A DNA stretch of 5,431 nucleotides from UBA1081 sp045535305 (GTDB lineage: Bacteria; Bacillota; Clostridia; Oscillospirales; Acutalibacteraceae). Below, in pieces: positions 1 to 5,431 of the stretch. Location of the stretch: NCBI GenBank assembly GCA_045535305.1, contig JAZSLJ010000018.1, positions 1 through 5,431 on the forward strand, read 5' to 3'. Every line of letters starts with the position of its first letter. Within the stretch, counting starts at the first letter, position 1. Made by a program: the position numbers and the translations under genes. The notes under the pieces were generated by a model. That model was not told the origin of the DNA. It did not search any database and worked only from the letters and a program-made list of their open reading frames with translations.

Positions 1-216
1 AAGAAGTGTATCGTCAATACTTTTCTTGATAGCAGCATCATCTTCAAGTGTTTCCCAAGTTCCAACCTCTGTCGTGATTTTTGTATAATTTTCAGTAACT
101 TCTTTCATTTCAACATTTAAGAAGTTTTCCAAATCATCATAAACAGGATCACTGCAGCCCGTTAAGAGTGTAAATGACATAACCACCATAAGTAAAAGTG
201 CAAAAATCTTTTTCAT
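1..216 (-). CDS. Putative secreted lipoprotein, 3' end beyond the window
   Basis: The visible 72 codons begin with ATG and encode a lipoprotein signal peptide: K2 and K3, a hydrophobic stretch over residues 4-18, then the lipobox L-T-G-C with the lipidated cysteine at residue 21. After lipidation and cleavage by the standard Lgt/Lsp route the protein would be tethered to the outer face of the membrane. The mature part that can be seen is acidic and hydrophilic (starting C-S-D-P-V-Y-D-D-L-E) and probably helical. I do not recognise its family, so no function is assigned. The start is fixed by a GGAGG ribosome site 8 bases upstream. It lies 54 bases after the SLH protein gene on the same strand with no clear terminator between, so it may share that transcript. 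The frame is open at base 1, so the gene continues out of the window. Confidence 0.85.
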   Translation of the reverse strand, partial: MKKIFALLLMVVMSFTLLTGCSDPVYDDLENFLNVEMKEVTENYTKITTEVGTWETLEDDAAIKKSIDDTLL

Positions 217-224
217 AATAAATT

Positions 225-229
225 CCTCC
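225..229 (-). promoter_or_regulatory. Ribosome binding site of the lipoprotein gene
   Basis: GGAGG on the minus strand, 8 bases before the ATG at 216-214. It supports this start and shows that the short frame at the left edge is a real gene. Confidence 0.85.
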
Positions 230-270
230 AAATTAACTTTTTTGTCTATGTGTAAAGCCGTTTTGACAAA

Positions 271-2466
271 TTATATTAATCCTTTTGAAGCTGCTCTCCA
301 AAGGAATGTAACAATTTCAGCGCGAGTGCATGATTTTCCCGGACCAAATGTCGTTTCACTCGTTCCGTATGTAATACCATTTTCTACTGCCCATGCAATA
401 GCTTCGTAATATTTTTCATATTTCTGCTCTTGTGTGTCTGCGAATTTGAGCGGTGTTTTGCACTCAGGACTTCCTGCCGCACACCAAATATAATACACCG
501 ACATCATACGATTGCAGGAATAGTTCGGATAAAGGGCATAATGCTCTACCATATCCTTTTTCTTTGCCCACTGAGCAGCCATATAGAAATAATCAGTTTC
601 CTTTACATCCGCATAATTAAACATTTCATTCTCTTTTAGTATCGGACTTCCTGCTGCACGCCAAAGAAATGTAAGAATTTGTGCAGTATTGCATGTATCA
701 TCGGGCGAAAAAGTCACATCACTCGTTCCGGATGTTATGCCATTTTCAAGTGCCCATTTTACAGGCTCAAGGAAATATGAATCGGGAGCAACATCCATAA
801 ACTGAGTAGGCATAGACGTATTTCTGTTGATTACCGCACTTGGTTCTACAGCGATGTCAATATACTCCTCAGATGTAGAAAGGTTTCCGGTGATTTCTCC
901 TTCACCTTCAAAATTAAGTATACCTTTTACATACGCACCGCCACCGGGACCGTAGCAATAATTAAGAACAATACCTGCTTCTCCTGAAATAGTGAATTTA
1001 CCAGGAACTGACGCTTCATCTGACTTTTGAACATATATACCGCCGCCTGCCTGATATGCTTCATTTTCGGCAATAACACCGCCGGACATACGGAAATCAC
1101 TTCCGTTAGTACACCAAACACCGCCGCCTGCTGCGGCTTTATTGAATGTAATTTCTCCGCCTGTCATATTGATAATACCGTTATCATTATTCCATATACC
1201 GCCGCCTCGTCCGTCAGGGTCATTATACGGGTCAGTAGAAGCCGTGTTTTTTGAAATATTACCGCTTTTGATTTCGAGCAATCCTTCGCCGTTATTCCAT
1301 ATTCCGCCACCGCATTCTGCATTATTTTCAATAATCTGACATCCGTCAAATACCACATTACCGCCATTGTTCCACAGAGCACCGCCGTACCGTGCCGCAT
1401 TCTTGGTCATTGTTCCACCCTTAAGGGTAAGGTTTGCATGGTCATTGTTATAAATACCTGCACCTGCGGATGATACGTTCATATGTATCATTCCCTCATA
1501 CATAATGAAGTTATATTTGGTGTCGTTATCGTTCCACACACCGCCGCCGTAAAGAGCTTCATTATCATAAATATCTCCGCCGTAAAGAGTGAAGTTGGCA
1601 TTGTTATAGACACCGCCACCATAACCGCCTTTATTCTTGGTAATTACACCGCCGTACATTTTAAATGTTCCGTTATTATGGATTCCGGCACCGTATTCTG
1701 CACCACCGTTAGTAATTTTCGCATTTTCTGAACGGGTGCAATCGCAGATGCGAAGTTCGCCGCCTACATCAACATTGATTACACGCTTATCCTGATATCT
1801 CATTGCAAGTGCGTGACCGTTAAGACAAATAAAAAGTGTTTTGTCTCCGCCTACATTAAGAGTAGAATCAAGCACAACATCATTTTCAAGATATATGTGC
1901 GCCTCGCTGTTACTGTTGTATTGAATTTTACTTTTTCCATCCCATTTGCTGAATGTTACCGTTTCATGAACTGTATGGTCGCCTATCTCAATATATCCGC
2001 CGCAGTAGCAATGCTGATGTCCTGATGTGCCTGTGTCAGTATTTGATGCATTTCCGCCTGCACTATTGTCTGTTGCCGCGAAGGTATAGTAAACAACAGC
2101 CTGTGTTTTATCTTCTGAAATATCTTTAAGTTTTGCAATTTTACCATTTACTTTTACGGTGTCCTCAACATACTTTATATACTTTGTGTCCTTGTGTTCA
2201 TCTAAAAGACGAACTGTGACATACACAGTATATTTTGTGTCACTTTTGAACAAGCCATTTTCATCTAATTCGCCTTTCCATTCCACATTAACAACCTTTG
2301 TGCTGGCAGTTTTAGGAACGGATGCATTGTAGTCAGGTTTGTTTCCCGCTTTTGGTTCTTCTACCGTAACATTGAAAATGTTTACAGGTGATTTTGCAGA
2401 TGCTGATACGCAAAAGACACTTATAAGCATACATAAGCATAAAATGATACTTACTAACTTTTTCAT
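271..2466 (-). CDS. Secreted right-handed beta-helix protein with three C-terminal SLH domains
   Basis: This 731-residue protein is a cell-surface protein by architecture. Residues 1-24 form a Sec signal peptide (K2-K3, hydrophobic core, likely cut after A-S-A at 22-24). Residues 25-135 look like a small beta-sandwich module of the sort found in clostridial surface proteins. Residues 136-149 are a Gly/Ser/Thr/Asn linker, followed by a His/Cys-rich motif at 149-168. About 185-545 is a Gly- and Asn-rich beta-helix with ten G-G-G-[VI]-[WY]-N-N-like turns. SLH modules lie at about 556-608, 616-667 and 675-726. SLH modules usually hold proteins to pyruvylated secondary cell-wall polymer; the key T-R-A-E motif is intact only in the third (714-717). 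The beta-helix may bind or act on a polysaccharide or serve as an adhesin, but no catalytic residues are evident. The ATG is fixed by an AAAGGAG ribosome site. It starts 22 bases after the zinc-ribbon gene. Localisation is well supported; function is unknown. Confidence 0.92.
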   Translation of the reverse strand: MKKLVSIILCLCMLISVFCVSASAKSPVNIFNVTVEEPKAGNKPDYNASVPKTASTKVVNVEWKGELDENGLFKSDTKYTVYVTVRLLDEHKDTKYIKYVEDTVKVNGKIAKLKDISEDKTQAVVYYTFAATDNSAGGNASNTDTGTSGHQHCYCGGYIEIGDHTVHETVTFSKWDGKSKIQYNSNSEAHIYLENDVVLDSTLNVGGDKTLFICLNGHALAMRYQDKRVINVDVGGELRICDCTRSENAKITNGGAEYGAGIHNNGTFKMYGGVITKNKGGYGGGVYNNANFTLYGGDIYDNEALYGGGVWNDNDTKYNFIMYEGMIHMNVSSAGAGIYNNDHANLTLKGGTMTKNAARYGGALWNNGGNVVFDGCQIIENNAECGGGIWNNGEGLLEIKSGNISKNTASTDPYNDPDGRGGGIWNNDNGIINMTGGEITFNKAAAGGGVWCTNGSDFRMSGGVIAENEAYQAGGGIYVQKSDEASVPGKFTISGEAGIVLNYCYGPGGGAYVKGILNFEGEGEITGNLSTSEEYIDIAVEPSAVINRNTSMPTQFMDVAPDSYFLEPVKWALENGITSGTSDVTFSPDDTCNTAQILTFLWRAAGSPILKENEMFNYADVKETDYFYMAAQWAKKKDMVEHYALYPNYSCNRMMSVYYIWCAAGSPECKTPLKFADTQEQKYEKYYEAIAWAVENGITYGTSETTFGPGKSCTRAEIVTFLWRAASKGLI
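289..801 (-). other. Three tandem SLH domains (C-terminal anchor)
   Basis: Residues 556-726 of the surface protein form three modules. SLH1 (bases 643-801) begins F-M-D-V with W-A-L-E-N-G-I and ends F-L-W-R-A-A-G-S-P. SLH2 (466-621) begins F-N-Y-A-D-V and ends I-W-C-A-A-G-S-P. SLH3 (289-444) begins F-A-D-T with W-A-V-E-N-G-I and ends F-L-W-R-A-A. The ligand motif reads N-T-A-Q in SLH1, N-R-M-M in SLH2 and T-R-A-E in SLH3, so only the last matches the consensus. Each is preceded by a cysteine (C592, C651, C713). The role, non-covalent cell-wall attachment, follows from the family. Confidence 0.9.
925..1692 (-). repeat. Ten-copy imperfect repeat coding for beta-helix turns
   Basis: This is a protein-level repeat inside the SLH protein. 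G-[GA]-[GA]-[VILA]-[HYW] motifs start at residues 259, 283, 307, 335, 361, 386, 421, 447, 474 and 508. Most spacings are 24-28 residues, with two longer ones of 35 (386 to 421) and 34 (474 to 508). Between them lie Y-G-G-x-I or G-G-x-[IM]-[TY] strands and N-x-A steps. In DNA this shows as recurrent CCGCC or CCGCCGCC runs on the plus strand. The copies differ throughout, so this looks like an old, selected protein repeat rather than a recent DNA expansion. Confidence 0.88.
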
Positions 2467-2473
2467 ATTACAT

Positions 2474-2480
2474 CTCCTTT
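2474..2480 (-). promoter_or_regulatory. Ribosome binding site of the SLH protein gene
   Basis: AAAGGAG on the minus strand, 7 bases before the ATG at 2466-2464. It sits in the 22-base gap after the stop of the zinc-ribbon gene, so the gene has its own strong initiation signal even if it is read from a longer transcript. Confidence 0.85.
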
Positions 2481-2488
2481 TATTTACC

Positions 2489-2773
2489 TTATTTGGATTT
2501 CATCCGTTTTGCATATTCCATAACCTGCTGTTTTCTCTTTTTGGAAAGCTCTGTCGCAAGACATTTGGGGCATCTTGTGAGTGATTTAGAACGGCTTCTT
2601 AATTGTGTCTGCCACGAATGACCTTTTTCACACTTCCACCAAACAGGAACGGAACTGCTCGGACTGACTGTTTCGGGAGTAAAGGGCAAATTTTTTTCTT
2701 TATCCCACTCGTCTAACAAATACTGTTTCTTCTCTTTTTCGCAGAACTCTTTCAGAGTCAAATTTATCACCAT
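2489..2773 (-). CDS. Small single zinc-ribbon protein (DUF4379-like)
   Basis: This is a 94-residue cytosolic protein with no signal peptide or membrane segment. Residues 19-71 match the style of the DUF4379 probable zinc-ribbon domain: L-L-D-E-W-D, then K-N near 27-28, P-E-T-V-S-P-x-S, W-W-K-C at 45-48, G-H-S-W at 51-54 and C-P-K-C at 68-71. Likely zinc ligands are C48, H52, C68 and C71. Such domains usually occur as tandem copies or next to nuclease-like domains; here there is one copy with a basic tail (K/R-rich, residues 78-94), so binding to nucleic acid is possible but unproven. It starts 25 bases after the stop of the ligase gene and ends 22 bases before the SLH gene. I see no Shine-Dalgarno sequence at the ATG, and the frame stays open upstream to 2812 without another ATG, GTG or TTG. 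The gene is probable because of the motif conservation; its exact start is less sure. Confidence 0.82.
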   Translation of the reverse strand: MVINLTLKEFCEKEKKQYLLDEWDKEKNLPFTPETVSPSSSVPVWWKCEKGHSWQTQLRSRSKSLTRCPKCLATELSKKRKQQVMEYAKRMKSK

Positions 2774-2798
2774 CCATGTCTTGTATATATTCAGCTTA

Positions 2799-4052
2799 TT
2801 AACTTCTTTTATCTATAATTGTTTTAAGCTTACCTGTCCTCTGATTATATTCAAGGTCTGACATTTTACACCATACAATTTCAGGCTTTGATACATCTTC
2901 TGCATCCACAGCATCTTTAAGAAGCGGTCTTTGAGTGTAGAGAGCGTTTACAAAAGCTTCTTTTTCCACATTTTCAGGATCGGAAACTGCAATCTTAAAT
3001 GTAAACTTATCTTTCATATCGTGTGTTACAATAATCTGATACGCATCATAACCGATTGATGCAATATTAAGCACATCTGCAATATCCTGTGGTGAAATCG
3101 AAACATATCCTGCTTTTGCAGCTGTTTGTGCTCTGCCAAGCAGTCTGAATTTTCTGTCAGGCACACCTTCAGGCTGTGTGTATTCTCCCATGTCACCGCA
3201 AGGATAACGAAGAAGAGGTATCAGGGTTTTGAAAAGTGATGTAATATATATTTCACCCGGGCGGTTCATTTCTGTAATAACTTCTCCTGTGTCCGGGTCA
3301 ATGATTTCCATAAGTGTAAGATCGCTCATTACATGATGTTCGTTATATCCGCAATCGGTGGCATAATAACCGATTGGACCGCCGTCATTAGAAGCAAAAA
3401 ACACTGAGCGGAAATCAAGGTCACGTCCGAATGTTTTACAAACTCTTTCTCTCTGATCGGGATAGAAGGTTTCTCCGGCAAAGTAAATTGTATCAACATT
3501 AAAGCCGGTAAGATTGTGCTCGTCTATATAGGCTGCAATCTGCGTGATGATAGACGGCAAGCCTGCTATACAGTTTATCTGATGGTCGAGGATAGTTTCT
3601 GCCATATCGCTGATTGCACCATTGCCCGAAATGTTATACATTATGGTTTTTGCAGGTGAAAAATAGAGCATACTGTATGTATATAAAAAGCTTGCATACA
3701 TTCCGCCTGCATAAAAGAGATTGGCTACCTTATCTCCATTAGTAAGTCCGCCTTTTGGAAGAAGAGCACCGCAAGCTTCGCACATACCCTGCCATTCTTC
3801 AGCGGTATATAATGAATATTTGGGATCTCCCGTAGTACCTCCGCTTTTAAATACCTGTCCGTCGGTTTGTTTTGCAGTTGCTACCTTGCCACCGTGCTTA
3901 TCGCAGTTATTCCAGAAATCCTTCTGGTCAATAAGCGGAAGCTGTTCCAAGGTTGCATCTTCGGGAATATCCTTATAGAGTTCCTTATAATAAGGCGAAT
4001 TTTCTCTTGCAAACTTAATAATTTCCCGGGGTGTATAGGTTTTATAGCTCAT
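2799..4052 (-). CDS. Adenylate-forming enzyme, PaaK/LuxE/EhpF-like
   Basis: This is a 417-residue soluble enzyme of the ANL superfamily, close in style to phenylacetate-CoA ligase (usually about 430-440 residues). It would use ATP to turn a carboxylic acid into an acyl-adenylate and possibly pass it to CoA, a carrier protein or another acceptor. Visible motifs in order are the phosphate-binding loop S-G-G-T-T-G-D-P-K (70-78), Y-F-A-G-E-T-F-Y-P (190-198), an A5-like S-N-D-G-G-P-I-G (221-228), R-Y-P-C-G-D (282-287), the hinge L-L-G-R (304-307), and the C-terminal R-T-G-K-L-K-T-I-I-D-K-R (405-416) with candidate catalytic lysine K408. All core motifs are present, so it should be active. The acid it uses cannot be read from the sequence. 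It starts 2 bases after the stop of the acyltransferase-like gene, with its ribosome site inside that gene, so the two are very likely translated together. It ends in a double stop, TAATAA. Confidence 0.9.
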   Translation of the reverse strand: MSYKTYTPREIIKFARENSPYYKELYKDIPEDATLEQLPLIDQKDFWNNCDKHGGKVATAKQTDGQVFKSGGTTGDPKYSLYTAEEWQGMCEACGALLPKGGLTNGDKVANLFYAGGMYASFLYTYSMLYFSPAKTIMYNISGNGAISDMAETILDHQINCIAGLPSIITQIAAYIDEHNLTGFNVDTIYFAGETFYPDQRERVCKTFGRDLDFRSVFFASNDGGPIGYYATDCGYNEHHVMSDLTLMEIIDPDTGEVITEMNRPGEIYITSLFKTLIPLLRYPCGDMGEYTQPEGVPDRKFRLLGRAQTAAKAGYVSISPQDIADVLNIASIGYDAYQIIVTHDMKDKFTFKIAVSDPENVEKEAFVNALYTQRPLLKDAVDAEDVSKPEIVWCKMSDLEYNQRTGKLKTIIDKRS

Positions 4053-4054
4053 AA

Positions 4055-5431
4055 TTATTTTTCCTCCTTACCGCATTTTACTATATTAACAATGTCACTT
4101 CTTAACTCTTCAAATTCCCCTACAAGCACAAGCTTATCATAGTCCATCTTGTCTCCCAAAAGCATCTGCATAATAATGTAATCTCCGTTTTCAGCACCGG
4201 GGATGATACCAGAGAGAGAAAAGTCACATTTTTTTGCTATCTCATAGGCATAAGCACAGCTCTTGGAATTAAGACGAAGAACAAGCTCAATCATTTCACT
4301 CTTTTTCTTTATAGCATCCATGACAGCCTGTCTGAATTCCTCTTCAAGATCATCTCCAGCCCTGCGAACAATGATTTTCGACATTTTAAGGGCTGTGCTT
4401 GTTTCAGCAGACATTTCTGTAAAATCATCTTTTTCGTTACTTTGACACAACTCATATTTCATACCAAGTCTTTTATATATTTTATCAGTAAAATCCTTGA
4501 TTTCTTCCGGTGCATAAATCTTACTATAAGCATCTTTATCAAGGATTTTTACGCTTACACTAAGTCCGAGTCTTTCACCGTCTTTATTATATTCACTTTC
4601 GATTTCAGGGTTTATATAAGACATTAAAAGCGATGTTGCAGTATAACCCGCTCTTAAAAATGCCTTTTGTGACATTGGATGAAACGTAACCGGCTGACCC
4701 ATCAACGCGCGGAATCCATGTTCTTTTCCAATTTTATCGCAATAGTCCATAAATTTTGCAAATAAACCAAGTCCCCGGAATTCTTTTTTGACAACTACTG
4801 TGGAAACTTCAGGCATATTTTTATACAAATCAGAAAAAGCAAGTAAAAAATGTCCGGCTGTCTGACCGTGATCATTCACAGCTAAAAATGACATTATTTC
4901 TTTGTTTTTAATAAGCGCCATAAATGAATTTACATAATAAAGTCTTTCATAAGAGTATGAATAGCCGTATTCAGCATAAATGCAGCGAATAGCTTCAATG
5001 ACATCCGCCTCGGTTACAACAGGACGAATTGTTATGTTTGTATCGAGTATGGCAGTTTCCGCATATGGTTCAGGCTCTACGAAGTTAAGAGGATTAAGAA
5101 TCTTTTTACGCACAAAAACTCTTTGTCCCTCAAAGCCAAGCTTTTCCATACCAATTTCGTCAACATAAAGGCTAATCATATAATTACGCAAGTCTTTTTT
5201 GTTTTCAGCAATTTCACTTTTATCAAAAGAAAAATCCTGCCATCCCGGTATGCCTTTATCTCTGACTGAAATTTCAAAGAAATCACCCACAATATAAAGT
5301 TCAACAAATATCTCACCTTTAGAGCCGGGATAGGAATTTTCGATTCTTTGTTTTAATACTTCAAGTGCTACAAACCTGATTTGCTGATATCTGCTTGCAT
5401 CAATAGATGTGTGCCTTTGTACCAATGAATC
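4055..5431 (-). CDS. ATPase-fold/GNAT acyltransferase fusion, 5' end beyond the window
   Basis: The frame is open to the right edge, so the TTG at 5425 is not a trustworthy start; residue numbers here count from that TTG. Residues about 15-110 resemble the RsbW/SpoIIAB-type ATPase fold: E22 in an N-box-like helix, D-K-G-I-P at 56-60, and the closing G-F-E-G-Q-R-V-F-V-R-K-K (97-108). Only a short N-terminal stretch should be missing. Residues about 131-272 form a GNAT domain with the acyl-CoA loop F-R-G-L-G-L-F (216-222). Residues about 345-440 look like a second, degenerate GNAT-like half (G-I-I-P-G at 406-410, then D-Y-I-I-M-Q). By family the GNAT part would move an acyl group from CoA to an unknown acceptor in the cytosol. 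Tight coupling to the adenylating enzyme suggests the two handle the same acyl group. The GNAT call is firm, the ATPase-fold call probable, and the substrate unknown. Confidence 0.85.
   Translation of the reverse strand, partial: DSLVQRHTSIDASRYQQIRFVALEVLKQRIENSYPGSKGEIFVELYIVGDFFEISVRDKGIPGWQDFSFDKSEIAENKKDLRNYMISLYVDEIGMEKLGFEGQRVFVRKKILNPLNFVEPEPYAETAILDTNITIRPVVTEADVIEAIRCIYAEYGYSYSYERLYYVNSFMALIKNKEIMSFLAVNDHGQTAGHFLLAFSDLYKNMPEVSTVVVKKEFRGLGLFAKFMDYCDKIGKEHGFRALMGQPVTFHPMSQKAFLRAGYTATSLLMSYINPEIESEYNKDGERLGLSVSVKILDKDAYSKIYAPEEIKDFTDKIYKRLGMKYELCQSNEKDDFTEMSAETSTALKMSKIIVRRAGDDLEEEFRQAVMDAIKKKSEMIELVLRLNSKSCAYAYEIAKKCDFSLSGIIPGAENGDYIIMQMLLGDKMDYDKLVLVGEFEELRSDIVNIVKCGKEEK
4063..4069 (-). 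promoter_or_regulatory. Ribosome binding site of the adenylate-forming enzyme gene
   Basis: AAGGAGG on the minus strand lies within the last codons of the upstream acyltransferase-like gene, 10 bases before the ATG at 4052-4050. The arrangement stop-TT-ATG after it indicates translational coupling of the two genes. Confidence 0.85.

Noticed and set aside
263..268. TTGACA on the plus strand, a possible -35 box
   Set aside because: No -10 element lies at the right distance and no plus-strand gene follows; it overlaps the end of the SLH gene.
241..270. Inverted repeat TTTGTC / GACAAA in the 54-base gap before the lipoprotein gene, a possible terminator
   Set aside because: The stem is only 6 pairs, AT-rich, with an 18-base loop and no U-tract on the minus-strand transcript.
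925..1692. CCGCC-rich repeats as a CRISPR array or DNA satellite
   Set aside because: The units are not identical, are spaced in whole codons, and are fully explained by Gly-Gly-Gly turns of the beta-helix.
430..2025. Several open frames of 60-82 codons on the plus strand and one or two on the minus strand inside the SLH gene
   Set aside because: They lie wholly within the SLH protein gene, lack ribosome sites and recognisable domains, and arise from its repetitive GC-rich codons.
2468..2473. ATG followed directly by TAA (minimal start-stop frame) before the SLH gene
   Set aside because: The ATG touches the ribosome site with no spacer, so initiation there is unlikely; the ATG at 2466 has proper spacing.
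2799..4052. Naming the ligase as phenylacetate-CoA ligase (paaK)
   Set aside because: The superfamily motifs are present, but no phenylacetate pathway gene is nearby and the fused GNAT partner points to another substrate.
3721..5168. Plus-strand open frames of 60-91 codons across the ligase and acyltransferase-like genes
   Set aside because: Each is antisense to a well-supported gene and shows no protein motif or initiation signal.
5423..5425. TTG as the start codon of the acyltransferase-like fusion
   Set aside because: The frame is open upstream to the window edge, no ribosome site can be seen in the six remaining bases, and the ATPase-like domain appears to need a little more N-terminal sequence. 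The gene is treated as cut by the edge.

Overview
The window is about 5.4 kb of AT-rich DNA in which every convincing gene lies on the minus strand. It suggests a low-GC Gram-positive anaerobe of the Clostridia, probably a gut or gut-like Firmicute. The reasons are strong GGAGG-type ribosome sites, a lipoprotein with a typical lipobox, and a secreted beta-helix protein ending in S-layer homology (SLH) domains of the 'FLWRAAGSP' style. The cytosolic pair upstream is also of a clostridial kind. This is inferred from protein style; nothing in the window fixes a species.

Read in the direction of transcription (high to low coordinates), the layout is as follows. (1) 5431-4055 is a GNAT-type acyltransferase fused behind an RsbW/SpoIIAB-like histidine-kinase-type ATPase fold. 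Its 5' end lies outside the window. (2) 4052-2799 is a full-length adenylate-forming enzyme of the PaaK/LuxE/EhpF type, starting 2 bases after the stop of gene 1. (3) 2773-2489 is a 94-residue protein with one DUF4379-like zinc ribbon and no visible ribosome site. (4) 2466-271 is a 731-residue secreted, cell-wall-anchored beta-helix protein with three C-terminal SLH modules. (5) 216-1 is the start of a lipoprotein cut by the window edge.

The gaps between the genes are 2, 25, 22 and 54 bases, and I see no terminator or convincing promoter in any of them. A single transcript running from beyond the right edge through all five genes is therefore plausible. Genes 1 and 2 are the firmest functional unit: one activates a carboxylic acid as its adenylate (perhaps then a thioester) and the other is an acyltransferase-like protein, so they may act in sequence on an unknown acyl group. 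The link between this cytosolic pair and the surface proteins downstream rests only on spacing and direction. There is no RNA gene, CRISPR array, insertion sequence or phage attachment site that I can see.
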